Shown: positions 26,465-37,886, counted from the stretch's first letter. The stretch is DNA of 64,000 bases from Pseudomonas sp. dw_612 (GCF_018449725.1 NZ_JAAVVC010000005.1:124001-188000); one strand, 5' to 3'. Notes: a model not told the origin generated them from the sequence alone. A program made the numbers and translations.

Positions 26465-27748
26465 TCAGCGCACTTTTGCGGTATGCAACTGCACCTCAAA
26501 GCGGCAGCCGTTGGGCTCCATGGTGGTCAGGCTGACGGTCCAGCCCTGGTTCTCACAAATCCGCTGCACCAGCGACAGCCCCAGCCCCAGGCCTTCACCG
26601 CGTTTCTCGCTGCCACGCACAAAAGGCTCGAACATGGCCTCACGCTTTTCCTCGGGAATGCCGACGCCGCTGTCCTCGACCATAAACCCGGTGTGGGTGA
26701 GGGTCAGGCGAATGAAGCCGGTTTCGGTGTAGTGCAGGGCATTGCGCAACAGATTGCCCATCACGGCATGCAGCAAGGTCGCGTTGTAGCGGTTGTCCGG
26801 CGGATTACCCGGCTCGAAGTTCAGCGTCAGCCCTTTGTACTCAATCGGCTCGCGCCAAAGACTCAACAACCCTTCGGCGACCTGACTGACGGTCTGCTGC
26901 GGCGACATGCTGGCGTCTTCACGCTGGGCGCGGGCGAGCATCAGGAAGGTCTGCACCAATTCGCGCATTTCCTCACAGGCCCGAGCGATGCGCTCGACCT
27001 GGGCACGACCGCGCTGGTCGATGCCCGGGTTCTCCAACAGCAGTTCACAGGAACTGGCCAGGACCATCAGCGGGGTGCGCAATTCATGACTGACGTCGCT
27101 GGTGAACAAACGCTCGCGGGTCAAGGCCTGGCGCAGACGCCCGAGGGTCGCGTCGAAAGCCACCGCCAGCTCGCCCACTTCATCAGCGGCGTAGTCCGGC
27201 GCCAGGGGGGGCGCCAAGCCCAGCAACTGATCGCGGTGGCGTACCTGACGGGCCAGGCGCACCACGGGCGCCATGACTTTGCGTGCCAGGATCCAGCCGA
27301 GAAATACCGCGAGTGCCAGGCTCAGCACAAAGCCCACCAGCACGACCGCAAACAGCACCCGCTCACGCTCTTCGAAATCACTCTGATCCTGCAACAGCAC
27401 GTAACGCCGCCCGTCGACGATTTCGACCATGGCGTGATACGACAGTTGTTCGCGAAAGACTTCGTGAAAGCCGGGGTCCAGATGGCGTAGATCCTTGGGC
27501 AGTTCGAAGTCCCCTTGCCCACCGCTGAAATAGAACAGTTGGTCAGGCTCCGGGCGGTGGCTCCAGTCCGAGACGCTGTCCATCAGCAACAGGCGCTGCA
27601 AATCGCCGCCCAGGCCTGCCGATATGAGTTTCTCTTCCACCAGGTGCACGGTCGCCACAATGCCCATGGCGAAGGCCCCTGCCACCAGTGCGCTCATCAG
27701 CGCAAAGGCGATGATGATCCGTTGAGCGAGGCTCTGCTTAAACTCCAT
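26465..27748 (-). CDS. colS: Sensor histidine kinase ColS
   Basis: The 427-residue inner-membrane kinase has TM helices at about 9-32 and 132-154 enclosing a periplasmic sensor, a HAMP region, HisKA with FTSDVSHELRTPL (H221) and HATPase_c (NLLRNAL, DSGVGIP, GLGLGLSL). The periplasmic loop contains E126-E-R-E129, an ExxE motif of the kind shown in P. putida ColS to sense zinc and iron, plus H35, E38 and H105. ATG 27748 overlaps the colR stop by 11 bp. ColRS maintains the envelope under metal and phenol stress. Confidence 0.93.
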   Translation of the reverse strand: MEFKQSLAQRIIIAFALMSALVAGAFAMGIVATVHLVEEKLISAGLGGDLQRLLLMDSVSDWSHRPEPDQLFYFSGGQGDFELPKDLRHLDPGFHEVFREQLSYHAMVEIVDGRRYVLLQDQSDFEERERVLFAVVLVGFVLSLALAVFLGWILARKVMAPVVRLARQVRHRDQLLGLAPPLAPDYAADEVGELAVAFDATLGRLRQALTRERLFTSDVSHELRTPLMVLASSCELLLENPGIDQRGRAQVERIARACEEMRELVQTFLMLARAQREDASMSPQQTVSQVAEGLLSLWREPIEYKGLTLNFEPGNPPDNRYNATLLHAVMGNLLRNALHYTETGFIRLTLTHTGFMVEDSGVGIPEEKREAMFEPFVRGSEKRGEGLGLGLSLVQRICENQGWTVSLTTMEPNGCRFEVQLHTAKVR

Positions 27749-28421
27749 CACGGCCCTCGGCCAAGCGATAACCCACACCGTGCACGGTTTGCAGCAGTGG
27801 CTTGGCAAATGGCTTGTCGATCACCTGGCGCAGTTGATGGACGTGGCTGCGCAGGCTGTCGCTGTCCGGGCAGTCATCGCCCCACAGGGCTTCTTCGAGG
27901 ATTTCGCGACGCAGCACGTGGGGGCTTTTCTGCATCAGCACCGCCAGCAACTTGAGGCCCACCGGGTTGAGTTTCAGCAGACGGCCTTCGCGGGTCACTT
28001 CCAGAGTATCGAGGTCGTAACTCAGGTCACCGACCTGCAACGCACGGCGACCGCCGCCCTGGGCACGGCGCATGACCGCTTCGATGCGCGCGGCCAGTTC
28101 GGACAAGGCGAACGGCTTGATCAGGTAGTCATCGGCACCGGACTTGAAGCCCTGCAACCGGTCGTCCAGTTGATCCCGGGCGGTGAGCATGATCACCGGC
28201 GTGTCGCGGCGCGCATCTTCACGCAGGCGCTTGCACAGGGTGTAGCCGTCGATGCCAGGCAGCATGATGTCGAGCACGATCAAGTCGTAATGCTCGGTGG
28301 CGGCCAAGTGCAGCCCCGACAAACCGTCCTGTGCGCAATCCACGGTATAGCCTTTAAGCCCCAGGTAATCGGCCAGATTGGCCAGGATATCGCGGTTGTC
28401 TTCAACCAATAGAATTCGCAT
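27738..28421 (-). CDS. colR: Response regulator ColR
   Basis: A 227-residue OmpR/PhoB-type regulator with a receiver domain (phosphoacceptor D51 in LIVLDIMLPG; conserved T/K in LTARDQ and IKPF) and a C-terminal winged helix (about 130-225, with LKLLAVLMQK and SLRSHVHQLRQV). ATG 28421 has GGAG 5-6 bases before it. It partners ColS, whose start overlaps its end. A perfect match to the published ColR consensus lies in the neighbouring PAP2 promoter, so local targets are likely. Confidence 0.93.
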   Translation of the reverse strand: MRILLVEDNRDILANLADYLGLKGYTVDCAQDGLSGLHLAATEHYDLIVLDIMLPGIDGYTLCKRLREDARRDTPVIMLTARDQLDDRLQGFKSGADDYLIKPFALSELAARIEAVMRRAQGGGRRALQVGDLSYDLDTLEVTREGRLLKLNPVGLKLLAVLMQKSPHVLRREILEEALWGDDCPDSDSLRSHVHQLRQVIDKPFAKPLLQTVHGVGYRLAEGRDGV

Positions 28422-28538
28422 GGGCACTCCTCCGTACACAGTAACGGCCGTCTTCGGCTCGCGCAGCTTAAGGCCTCGGGTGGCTCAGGGCTAGGGCTGT
28501 GTGCAACGGTGAAGCCCCTCGACAACCCTGCCGTAGTC

Positions 28539-28554
28539 TTAACGATTTTTTCAC
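28539..28554 (+). promoter_or_regulatory. ColR binding-site match upstream of the PAP2 gene
   Basis: TTAACGATTTTTTCAC fits the P. putida ColR consensus as I recall it (YYNASNNYTTTTTCAC) at all 16 positions. It lies 85 bases before the PAP2 start and 117 bases from colR, in the divergent spacer. Confidence 0.65.
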
Positions 28555-28639
28555 TATCGATTCACACGCCGACGACAGCATCCGGCGCAAACTCCGCGCG
28601 GCTGCCCCATCAGAACATTTAACCGACCAAGGAACTGCT

Positions 28640-29383
28640 ATGGTTTCGACCGCTGTCCGTCCCGCATCCCGCCCGCTCAATTTCTGGGTGTGCCTGGGCG
28701 TTCCCGCCGTTGCGGCAATCATTCTGGTGCTGCTCGAACTGACCGACCTGGACATGGACCTGGCCAAAGTTTTTTATGACCCGGTCGCCGGAGACTTCAT
28801 CGGCCGGCACAGTTACTTCCTCGAAGACATTCTGCATGACCGGGCCAAACAAGTAGTTATCGCTTTCTCGGTGTTTGCGGTGATCGGCTTCATCTGTGCG
28901 TTTTTTGTTGAACGACTCAAACCGTTCAAACGGGAGCTGGGTTGCCTGGTGCTGTCCCTGGGCCTGGCCACGTCCTTTGTCACTCCGGTGAAAGTGGTGA
29001 CGTCGGTGCAATGCCCTTGGAGTCTGGAACAGTTCGGCGGTCATGAAACCTACAGCGAGTTGCTGAGCCCGCGCCCGCACACCGACAAACCGGGCCGTTG
29101 CTGGCCGGGTGGTCATGCGGCTACCGGTTTCACGTTGTTTGCGCTGTTCTTTGTGCTGCGTGATCGCCGTCCGCGGCTGGCGCGCAAGGCGTTTATCTTT
29201 GCCGCCGCGTTGGGCACGGTGTTTTCCATCAGCCGGATGATGCAGGGCGCGCACTTCTTTTCGCACAACGTGTGGACGGCGATTTTCTGTTGGTTGATTT
29301 GTCTGGGATCGTACTACTACATCCTGTATCGCCCGGCTTCGAAGGCTGAGCGAGTCATCGAGGCCAAACCGGTCAACGCCTGA
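28640..29383 (+). CDS. PAP2-family lipid phosphatase
   Basis: This 247-residue membrane protein has about five to six helices and the PAP2 signature in variant form: a lysine-containing first motif before QCPW, CWPGGHAATG as the second (PSGH type) and SRMMQGAHFFSHNVW as the third, with its histidine. Members dephosphorylate lipid A, undecaprenyl-pyrophosphate or phospholipids on the periplasmic face. ATG 28640 has AAGGA 6 bases upstream. The ColR box in front and its place beside colRS suggest lipid A or envelope remodelling under ColRS control. Confidence 0.87.
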   Translation: MVSTAVRPASRPLNFWVCLGVPAVAAIILVLLELTDLDMDLAKVFYDPVAGDFIGRHSYFLEDILHDRAKQVVIAFSVFAVIGFICAFFVERLKPFKRELGCLVLSLGLATSFVTPVKVVTSVQCPWSLEQFGGHETYSELLSPRPHTDKPGRCWPGGHAATGFTLFALFFVLRDRRPRLARKAFIFAAALGTVFSISRMMQGAHFFSHNVWTAIFCWLICLGSYYYILYRPASKAERVIEAKPVNA

Positions 29384-29398
29384 CACACAGATCCAAAT

Positions 29399-29486
29399 GT
29401 GGGAGCGGGCTTGCTCGCGAAGGCGGTGTATCAATCGACATCAATGTTGTCTGATACACCGCCTTCGCGAGCAAGCCCGCTCCCAC
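29399..29486. repeat. 88-bp REP doublet, GTGGGAGCGGGC family
   Basis: Exactly 88 bp; it lies between the convergent PAP2 and groEL genes. Confidence 0.9.
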
Positions 29487-29517
29487 AGGGGTTCAGTGTG
29501 ATGGCGAATCCTAGACA

Positions 29518-29558
29518 ATAAAAAACCCCGCCTGCTTTCGCAGACGGGGTTTTTTTAT
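29518..29558. terminator. Bidirectional terminator, PAP2 / groESL
   Basis: AAAAAACCCCGCCTGC, TTTC loop, GCAGACGGGGTTTTTTT. Confidence 0.9.
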
Positions 29559-29573
29559 AGGGGTAAGGCTGGC

Positions 29574-31229
<1,656 letters not shown>

Positions 31230-31266
31230 TTAAATACTTTGTAGTAGCGGGAAAATGAGCGGGGAA

Positions 31267-31560
31267 TCAGCCTTCGACAACAGCGAGGATTTCGCTTTCG
31301 CCAATGACCAGCAGGTCTTCGCCGTCAACTTTCACAGTGTTGCTGCCGGAGTAAGGGCCGAACACAACCTTGTCACCCACTTTCACGGACAGCGCACGTA
31401 CTTCACCGTTGTCCAGGACTTTGCCCGGGCCTACAGCGAGGACTTCGCCCTGGTTTGGCTTTTCAGCAGCCGAACCTGGCAGGACGATACCGCCAGCGGT
31501 TTTCTTTTCTTCTTCGCTGCGACGGACGACGACGCGGTCATGCAGAGGACGAAGCTTCAT
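31267..31560 (-). CDS. groES: Co-chaperonin GroES
   Basis: A 97-residue subunit of the heptameric lid of GroEL. It starts [20 protein letters not shown] and shows the mobile loop with GGIVLPGSA (about 22-32) and the [13 protein letters not shown]-terminus typical of the family. A heat-shock-type promoter lies about 145-175 bases upstream. Confidence 0.99.
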   Translation of the reverse strand: MKLRPLHDRVVVRRSEEEKKTAGGIVLPGSAAEKPNQGEVLAVGPGKVLDNGEVRALSVKVGDKVVFGPYSGSNTVKVDGEDLLVIGESEILAVVEG

Positions 31561-31703
31561 TGTCGATCTCTCCTAATTGTGGTTTTCATCGGCCGGTGTA
31601 TTCCCGGCGGGTTTAACAAATCCGGCGGCGCCGGGTGCGGTTCGTCAAGCGAACCGCGGAAGTCTGTCTGGCATGATCGCCAGAAACCTTGCGGTGACCG
31701 TTA

Positions 31704-31736
31704 CATAAGGGCGCATAAGCTTATTACAAGGGCGAG
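31704..31736 (-). promoter_or_regulatory. Heat-shock (sigma-32) promoter of groESL
   Basis: Read leftward: GCTCGCCCTTGTA as the -35 block, 13 bases, then CCCTTATGT as the -10 block. The -35 block differs from the E. coli sigma-32 consensus TNTCNCCCTTGAA at two positions. Start of transcription is inferred, not shown. Confidence 0.6.
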
Positions 31737-31772
31737 CAGGCAAATTTTTTCATGAGATTGCCCCCTAACGAA

Positions 31773-31794
31773 CACGGCACCCGAAGGTGCCGTG
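31773..31794 (-). terminator. Stem-loop after fxsA
   Basis: CACGGCACC, CGAA tetraloop, GGTGCCGTG: a 9-bp perfect stem just after the fxsA stop. No strong T-run follows on the leftward strand. Confidence 0.5.
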
Positions 31795-31807
31795 CAGCTG
31801 AAACGCT

Positions 31808-32287
31808 TTACTTGGGATCGTGGTGTTCGAATTCGCCTTCGATCACGTTGGGTTCGCGGCCCAGCGGTTGCTGTCGTGGAGCAGGACCGCCCCGGGACTG
31901 CAGGTCATCGGCGAATGCACGCTGGCGGATCGCAGCCTCTTCGGCGCGCTGACGCATCTTGTTCGCCAGCAACCGACGGGAAAGCGGCAGCAGCATGATC
32001 AGGCCCAGCACGTCCGTGACGAAACCCGGCAGGATCAACAGACCGCCCGCCAATGCCAGCATCAAGCCTTCCAGCATGGTCTGGGCCGGCAGCTCGCCGC
32101 GGTTCAGGCTTTCACGGGCACGCAGTGCAGTGGCCAGACCGGCGATGCGCAGCACGAACACGCCGAGCATCGAGCCGAGAATGATCAGCAGCAGGGCCGG
32201 GAAAAACCCGATCGCCCCGCTGACCTTGACGAATACGAACAGCTCCAACACCGGAAACAGTACAAAGAGCAATAAAAAAGGGCGCAT
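31808..32287 (-). CDS. fxsA: FxsA-family inner-membrane protein
   Basis: This 159-residue protein has three to four hydrophobic helices (FLLLFVLFPVLELFVFV, then FPALLLIILGSMLGVFVL and a pair around LPGFVTDVLGLIMLLPL) and a charged, proline-containing cytoplasmic tail. The LPGFVTDVLGLIMLLP stretch is diagnostic. E. coli FxsA overproduction relieves phage T7 exclusion by the F plasmid; its normal role is unclear. ATG 32287 has GAGGA 8 bases upstream. Its place next to groES matches the P. aeruginosa map. Confidence 0.92.
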   Translation of the reverse strand: MRPFLLLFVLFPVLELFVFVKVSGAIGFFPALLLIILGSMLGVFVLRIAGLATALRARESLNRGELPAQTMLEGLMLALAGGLLILPGFVTDVLGLIMLLPLSRRLLANKMRQRAEEAAIRQRAFADDLQSRGGPAPRQQPLGREPNVIEGEFEHHDPK

Positions 32288-32353
32288 CAAATGGTTCCTC
32301 AACGCAAGAATGCCTTGCCAGTGTTCCTTAGATGACGTCGCCGATTCGTGAAT

Positions 32354-33085
32354 TCAAGCGTCAGCCACTTCATTTTTCGGCCAATGCTCGGCGTGAGCCA
32401 GGAAAACCAAGGCTTCGCGCACTTGTGTCGGCGTGTTACACGGTGCTTGAAACGGCAGCCAGTAAAGCGCCTGGCCGATGCGCAGGTGCATACCTTCGGT
32501 GTCGATGCCGGCCAATAGCGCTGGTTCGGTCTTCGGCAAACCGGCCAGTTCGACGTAGTGCGCGATGGCTTTGGTGTGGTCGGCATTCATGTGCTCGACC
32601 ATGCTTACCTCGGCCTTGCCGGCGAACGGGTTGGCCAGGGTCAGTTGATCGACCCAGTGAATCGCACCAAAACCGCCGATGTAGCGGTGGCGCACGGGGT
32701 TGAGCACCCAGAAATCGAAATCGTGAGCCTTGTGGTAGTTCTGCGAATCCGGGAAGTAGCGGTAATAACGCTCGGCGGCCGCGTCAATGGCAGCGGCGTC
32801 TTCAATCTTTTCGGCCTCGGCCAGATAGGTCAGGCGACCAACGGCTTGCACGTCTTCGGCTCCGCGCTCACCCACGAACAGTGAGCATTTCGGATCTTTC
32901 TGCAGATTGTGGGTGTGCTGGGCGATGCGGCTGATCAGGATCAGCGGCCGGCCCTGCTCGTCCAGGCAGTACGGAACCACCGAGCCGAAAGGGAAACCGG
33001 GCATGGCCTTGGAGTGCGTCGAAAGCACTCCGCGGTATTCCTTGAGAAGCAATTCTCGGGCATTCTTGGCCGCTTCAACGCTCAA
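32354..33085 (-). CDS. HugZ-family protein (split-barrel flavin/heme fold plus DUF2470)
   Basis: The 243-residue cytoplasmic protein combines a PNPOx-like split barrel (about 1-150; GVLSTHSKAMPGFPFGSVV and DPKCSLFVGE) with a C-terminal DUF2470 domain (about 160-235; VEHMNADHTKAIAHYVE). Helicobacter HugZ degrades heme with this barrel; in Pseudomonas the ligand is not established. It starts at TTG 33085 with AAGGAGT 6 bases upstream; no ATG fits as well. It is divergent from an SDR gene. Confidence 0.82.
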   Translation of the reverse strand: MSVEAAKNARELLLKEYRGVLSTHSKAMPGFPFGSVVPYCLDEQGRPLILISRIAQHTHNLQKDPKCSLFVGERGAEDVQAVGRLTYLAEAEKIEDAAAIDAAAERYYRYFPDSQNYHKAHDFDFWVLNPVRHRYIGGFGAIHWVDQLTLANPFAGKAEVSMVEHMNADHTKAIAHYVELAGLPKTEPALLAGIDTEGMHLRIGQALYWLPFQAPCNTPTQVREALVFLAHAEHWPKNEVADA

Positions 33086-33250
33086 TTTATGACTCCTTAT
33101 ATAGAATCCGTCGAAAAAACGGACAGGCGCCTGGGGATAAGTATCCAGCACGCCATCGGGGCAGTTCTCATGTGCAACCAGGCCACATCAGGTGCAGATC
33201 GAGAGGCCCTCTACTAGGACACCACTCAGACCTGCTATTGGGGCATGCGA

Positions 33251-34009
33251 ATGCAACTCACTGACAAAGTAATCATTATCACGGGCGGTTGCCAGGGTTT
33301 AGGCCGTTCGATGGCCGAGTATTTCGCCGGCAAGGGCGCGAAACTGGCGCTGGTCGATTTGAACCAGGAAAAGCTCGACGACACGGTCGCCGCGTGCAAA
33401 GCCAAAGGTGTCGAGGCCCGCGCCTACCTGTGCAACGTCGCCAATGAAGAGCAAGTGACGCACATGGTCGCCCAGGTGGCCGAAGATTTCGGCGCAATCC
33501 ATGGCCTGATCAACAACGCCGGGATCTTGCGCGACGGTCTGCTACTGAAGGTCAAGGACGGCGAAATGACCAAGATGAGCCTGGCCCAATGGCAGGCGGT
33601 GATCGACGTCAACCTGACCGGCGTGTTCCTGTGCACCCGTGAAGTCGCGGCGAAAATGGTCGAGCTGAAAAACAGCGGCGCGATCATCAATATCTCGTCG
33701 ATCTCCCGGGCCGGTAACGTGGGCCAGACCAACTACTCCGCCGCCAAGGCTGGCGTGGCAGCGGCCACCGTGACCTGGGCCAAGGAACTGGCGCGCTACG
33801 GTATTCGTGTGGCGGGCATTGCGCCAGGCTTTATCGAAACCGAGATGACGCTGGGCATGAAGCCGGAAGCGCTGGAGAAAATGACTGCCGGGATTCCGCT
33901 CAAGCGCATGGGCAAACCGGACGAGATTGCCCATTCGGCGGCGTACATTTTCGAGAACGACTACTACACCGGTCGGATTCTGGAGATGGATGGCGGGTTG
34001 CGCATCTAA
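33251..34009 (+). CDS. Short-chain dehydrogenase/reductase (PA4389-like)
   Basis: A 252-residue classical SDR with the cofactor motif [10 protein letters not shown] (11-20), INNAG, the catalytic serine in ISSISRAG and the YxxxK in [10 protein letters not shown]39 after LALVD suggests NAD rather than NADP. The C-terminus LEMDGGLRI is typical of FabG-like enzymes. Start at 33251 (MQLTDKV), with GGGG 7 bases upstream; an ATG two codons earlier is possible. Substrate unknown. Confidence 0.88.
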   Translation: MQLTDKVIIITGGCQGLGRSMAEYFAGKGAKLALVDLNQEKLDDTVAACKAKGVEARAYLCNVANEEQVTHMVAQVAEDFGAIHGLINNAGILRDGLLLKVKDGEMTKMSLAQWQAVIDVNLTGVFLCTREVAAKMVELKNSGAIINISSISRAGNVGQTNYSAAKAGVAAATVTWAKELARYGIRVAGIAPGFIETEMTLGMKPEALEKMTAGIPLKRMGKPDEIAHSAAYIFENDYYTGRILEMDGGLRI

Positions 34010-34041
34010 AACAAGATCAAGAGATCGCAGCCTCGCTCGCT

Positions 34042-34143
34042 GTAGCAGCTGCCGAGGCACGAGGCTGCGTTGCGTGTCCGTAGGACCGCCCTCGGGGGGC
34101 CGCTACGCAGCCCAACGCAGCCTCGTGCCTCGGCAGCTGCTAC
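34042..34143. repeat. Perfect 31-bp inverted repeat (hybrid REP-type element)
   Basis: The arms at 34042-34072 and 34113-34143 are exact complements, beginning GTAGCAGCTGCCGAGGCACG. They combine the GTAGCAGCTG start of one repeat family with the GAGGCTGCG core of another. It lies between convergent genes, so it could also terminate transcription. Confidence 0.9.
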
Positions 34144-34160
34144 AACATCTTTTCAGCGAA

Positions 34161-35255
34161 TCAATCGTCGCTGACGGTGATATTCGGCATCGCCGGGGTC
34201 GCCGCTTCCTGCAACACAATCCGTGCGCCGACGTGGCGGGCCAGTTCCTGGTAGACCATCGCAATCGGGCTGTCCGGCTCGGCGATCACGGTTGGCTTGC
34301 CGCCATCGGCCTGTTCGCGGATGGCCATCGCCAGAGGCAATGAAGCCAGCAGTTCGACGCCGTACTGAGTGGCCAGTTTCACCCCACCGCCCTCACCAAA
34401 CAGATGCTCGGCATGTCCGCAGTTGGAGCAGATGTGCACGGCCATGTTTTCCACCACGCCCAGCACCGGAATGTTGACCTTGCGGAACATTTCCACGCCT
34501 TTGCGTGCGTCCAGCAGCGCCAGATCCTGCGGCGTAGTAACGATCACCGCACCGGCTACCGGGACTTTCTGTGCCAGGGTCAACTGGATATCGCCGGTGC
34601 CTGGCGGCATGTCGATGACCAGGTAATCCAAGTCGCCCCACGCGGTTTGTGTGACCAGTTGCAACAGCGCGCCGGAGACCATCGGACCGCGCCAGACCAT
34701 CGGCGTGTTGTCGTCGGTCAGGAACGCCATGGACATCACTTCGACGCCCTGGGACTCGATCGGCACGAACCATTTCTGATCCTTGACCTTCGGTCGGGTC
34801 CCTTCCGCAATGCCGAACATGATGCCCTGGCTCGGACCATAGATGTCGGCGTCGAGAATCCCGACCTTGGCGCCTTCACGGGCCAGGGCCAAGGCCAGAT
34901 TGGCAGCGGTGGTGGACTTGCCTACGCCACCCTTGCCCGAAGCCACGGCCACTACGTTCTTGACGTTGGCCAGGCCCGGGATCTGCGCCTGGGCCTTGTG
35001 CGCGGCGATGACGCTGGTGATCTCGACGCGAGCAACAGTGACGCCATCCAGCCCTTCGATGGCCATTTGCAGCAATTGCGCCCAGCCACTTTTGAACAGG
35101 CCGGCGGCGTAACCGAGCTCCAGCTGGACGCTGACGCGGTCGCCCTGGATGTCGATGTTGCGCACGCACCCGGCGCTGACCGGGTCCTGGTTCAGATAAG
35201 GGTCGGTGTATTGGCGAAGGACGGCTTCCACCGCTGCGCGATTGAGGGCGCTCAT
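34161..35255 (-). CDS. apbC: Iron-sulfur cluster carrier protein ApbC/Mrp
   Basis: The 364-residue P-loop ATPase carries Fe-S clusters to apo-proteins in the cytoplasm. It has an N-terminal DUF59/MIP18 domain (about 5-85), the deviant Walker A GKGGVGKSTT (107-116), the DADIYGPSQG switch and a C-terminal CxxC (ICSNCGHAEH) that ligates the cluster at the dimer interface. ATG 35255 has GGAG 6 bases upstream. It is divergent from metG, as in other pseudomonads. Confidence 0.94.
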   Translation of the reverse strand: MSALNRAAVEAVLRQYTDPYLNQDPVSAGCVRNIDIQGDRVSVQLELGYAAGLFKSGWAQLLQMAIEGLDGVTVARVEITSVIAAHKAQAQIPGLANVKNVVAVASGKGGVGKSTTAANLALALAREGAKVGILDADIYGPSQGIMFGIAEGTRPKVKDQKWFVPIESQGVEVMSMAFLTDDNTPMVWRGPMVSGALLQLVTQTAWGDLDYLVIDMPPGTGDIQLTLAQKVPVAGAVIVTTPQDLALLDARKGVEMFRKVNIPVLGVVENMAVHICSNCGHAEHLFGEGGGVKLATQYGVELLASLPLAMAIREQADGGKPTVIAEPDSPIAMVYQELARHVGARIVLQEAATPAMPNITVSDD

Positions 35256-35365
35256 GGGCAACTCCGATAGCAAGACAGGAAAATCAGGCGGGTATCGTAC
35301 CTGTTCTACAGGCCGGACGGCATGCTTTCAGGATGTGACAATTATCCGGTGACCACACGCATTCT

Positions 35366-35496
35366 GTAGCAGCTGGCGAAGCCTGCGTTCGGCTGCGCAG
35401 CAGTCGCCAAACCGGACACCGGTTACTGCCTGAAACACCTCCGTGTCCAATTTTACGACTGCTTCGCAGCCGAACGCAGGCTTCGCCAGCTGCTAC
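35366..35496. repeat. 131-bp inverted-repeat element, inverted orientation
   Basis: This is the main content of the 331-bp apbC-metG gap. The centre read on the complementary strand contains GTGTTTCAGGCA, matching the centre of the other three copies. About 90 bp of metG leader follow. Confidence 0.88.
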
Positions 35497-35586
35497 AAGG
35501 GACCGTGATGGCCTGTGCCGGGGGTGAAAAATATGCGCCAGCGCTTTATAGTGGCCGACCTCCGTTTCATCAAGTAGCCGAGCCCC

Positions 35587-37638
35587 ATGTCCGAGCCACG
35601 CAAGATCCTCGTCACCAGCGCCCTGCCCTATGCCAATGGTTCGATCCATCTTGGCCACATGCTGGAATACATCCAGACCGACATGTGGGTGCGCTTCCAG
35701 AAGCACCGCGGCAATCAATGCATCTATGTCTGCGCCGACGACGCTCACGGCTCGGCCATCATGCTGCGCGCAGAAAAGGAAGGCATCACCCCGGAACAAC
35801 TGATCGCCAACGTCCAGGCTGAACACAGCGCCGACTTTGCCGACTTCCTGGTGGACTTCGACAACTTCCACTCCACTCACGCCGAAGAAAACCGTGAGCT
35901 GTCGAGCCAGATTTACCTGAAGCTGCGCGACGCCGGGCACATTGCCCAGCGCTCGATCACGCAGTACTTCGACCCGGAAAAGAAAATGTTCCTGGCCGAC
36001 CGCTTCATCAAGGGCACCTGCCCGAAATGCGGCACGGAAGACCAGTACGGCGATAACTGCGAAAAATGCGGTGCGACCTACGCCCCCACCGACCTGAAGG
36101 ATCCGAAGTCGGCCATCTCTGGCGCCACCCCGGTGCTCAAGGATTCCCAGCACTTCTTCTTCAAACTGCCGGACTTCCAGGAAATGCTGCAGGCCTGGAC
36201 CCGCAGCGGCACCCTGCAAGAAGCCGTGGCGAACAAGATCGCCGAATGGCTCGACGCCGGCCTGCAACAGTGGGACATCTCCCGCGATGCGCCGTACTTC
36301 GGCTTTGAGATCCCGGGCGAGCCAGGCAAATACTTCTACGTGTGGCTGGACGCGCCGATCGGCTACATGGCCAGCTTCAAGAACCTCTGCGCCCGTCGTC
36401 CGGACCTGGATTTCGACGCGTTCTGGGCCAAGGATTCCACCGCCGAGCTGTACCACTTCATCGGCAAGGACATCGTCAACTTCCACGCGCTGTTCTGGCC
36501 AGCGATGCTCGAAGGTGCGGGTTTCCGTAAACCGACCGGCATCAACGTGCACGGCTACCTGACCGTCAACGGTCAGAAAATGTCCAAGTCCCGGGGCACC
36601 TTCGTCAAGGCCCGGACCTACCTGGACCACCTGTCGCCGGAATACCTGCGCTACTACTACGCGGCCAAGCTGGGCCGTGGCGTCGATGACCTCGACCTGA
36701 ACCTCGAAGACTTCGTGCAGAAGGTCAACTCCGACCTGGTGGGCAAAGTCGTCAACATCGCCAGCCGTTGCGCCGGTTTCATCCAGAAAGGCAACGCCGG
36801 TGTGTTGGTGGCGGGTAACGCCGCGCCGGAACTGACCGATGCGTTCCTGGCTGCCGCGCCAGGCATCGCCGAAGCCTACGAGGCTCGCGACTTCGCCCGG
36901 GCCATGCGCGAGATCATGGGCCTGGCCGACCGCGCCAACGCCTGGATCGCCGACAAGGCGCCGTGGTCGCTGAACAAACAGGAAGGCAAGCACGACGAAG
37001 TCCAGGCCATCTGCGCCCTGGGCATCAACCTGTTCCGCCAACTGGTGATCTTCCTCAAACCGGTGCTGCCGCTGCTGGCCGCCGATGCCGAGGCGTTCCT
37101 CAACGTCGCGCCACTGACCTGGAACGATCACGCCACGCTGCTGAGCAATCATCAGTTGAACGAGTTCAAGCCGTTGATGACCCGCATCGACCCGGTCAAA
37201 GTGCAAGCCATGACCGACGCCTCGAAAGAAGACCTGACCGCCAGCGCCACCGACACCGGTGAAACCGCGCCGACGGGTAACGGCGAACTGGCCAAGGATC
37301 CGCTGTCGCCGGAAATCGATTTCGATGCGTTCGCAGCAATCGATTTGCGCGTCGCGCTGATCGTCAAGGCTGAACACGTGGAAGGCGCCGACAAACTGCT
37401 GCGCCTGACCCTCGACATTGGTGACGAGCAACGCAACGTGTTCTCCGGGATCAAGAGCGCTTACCCGGACCCGTCCAAGCTCAATGGTCGTCTGACCATG
37501 ATGATCGCCAACCTCAAGCCACGGAAAATGAAGTTCGGGATCTCCGAAGGCATGGTGATGGCGGCCGGTCCTGGCGGTGAAGAAATCTACCTGCTTAGCC
37601 CCGACAGCGGCGCCAAGCCGGGTCAGCGCATCAAGTAA
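35587..37638 (+). CDS. metG: Methionyl-tRNA synthetase
   Basis: The 683-residue cytoplasmic enzyme charges tRNA-Met. It shows the HIGH-like HLGH (21-24), a zinc knuckle with CPKCG and CEKCG, the KMSKS loop (331-335) and an appended C-terminal tRNA-binding (Trbp111-like) domain from about residue 580 that mediates dimerisation. Length equals the long bacterial form. Terminator and REP repeat follow. Confidence 0.98.
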   Translation: MSEPRKILVTSALPYANGSIHLGHMLEYIQTDMWVRFQKHRGNQCIYVCADDAHGSAIMLRAEKEGITPEQLIANVQAEHSADFADFLVDFDNFHSTHAEENRELSSQIYLKLRDAGHIAQRSITQYFDPEKKMFLADRFIKGTCPKCGTEDQYGDNCEKCGATYAPTDLKDPKSAISGATPVLKDSQHFFFKLPDFQEMLQAWTRSGTLQEAVANKIAEWLDAGLQQWDISRDAPYFGFEIPGEPGKYFYVWLDAPIGYMASFKNLCARRPDLDFDAFWAKDSTAELYHFIGKDIVNFHALFWPAMLEGAGFRKPTGINVHGYLTVNGQKMSKSRGTFVKARTYLDHLSPEYLRYYYAAKLGRGVDDLDLNLEDFVQKVNSDLVGKVVNIASRCAGFIQKGNAGVLVAGNAAPELTDAFLAAAPGIAEAYEARDFARAMREIMGLADRANAWIADKAPWSLNKQEGKHDEVQAICALGINLFRQLVIFLKPVLPLLAADAEAFLNVAPLTWNDHATLLSNHQLNEFKPLMTRIDPVKVQAMTDASKEDLTASATDTGETAPTGNGELAKDPLSPEIDFDAFAAIDLRVALIVKAEHVEGADKLLRLTLDIGDEQRNVFSGIKSAYPDPSKLNGRLTMMIANLKPRKMKFGISEGMVMAAGPGGEEIYLLSPDSGAKPGQRIK

Positions 37639-37653
37639 GTACTGCGCTGAACA

Positions 37654-37690
37654 AATCCCATAGTCGTGCCCGGCATGACTGTGGGATTTT
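37654..37690 (+). terminator. Terminator of metG
   Basis: AATCCCATAGTC and GACTGTGGGATT form a 12-bp stem with one mismatch, followed by TTTC. Confidence 0.75.
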
Positions 37691-37730
37691 CATGTCTGGC
37701 CCATACTGTCTCTGAGCTCGGGCCCCACCC

Positions 37731-37833
37731 TGTAGGAGCTGTCGAGTGAAACGAGGCTGCGATCTTTTGACTTTGATTTTTTAAAGATCAAGATCAAAAG
37801 ATCGCAGCCTCGTTTCACTCGACAGCTCCTACA
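37731..37833. repeat. REP-type inverted repeat, TGTAGGAGCTGTCGAG family
   Basis: Long complementary arms (TGTAGGAGCTGTCGAGTGAA at the outer end, CGATCTTTTGA at the inner end) flank an AT-rich centre with AGATCAAGATCA. Confidence 0.9.
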
Positions 37834-37886
37834 GGTTCAACATCAGCCCAACGATTTGTGGATACGGACGCTCAGGTAGACAGATC

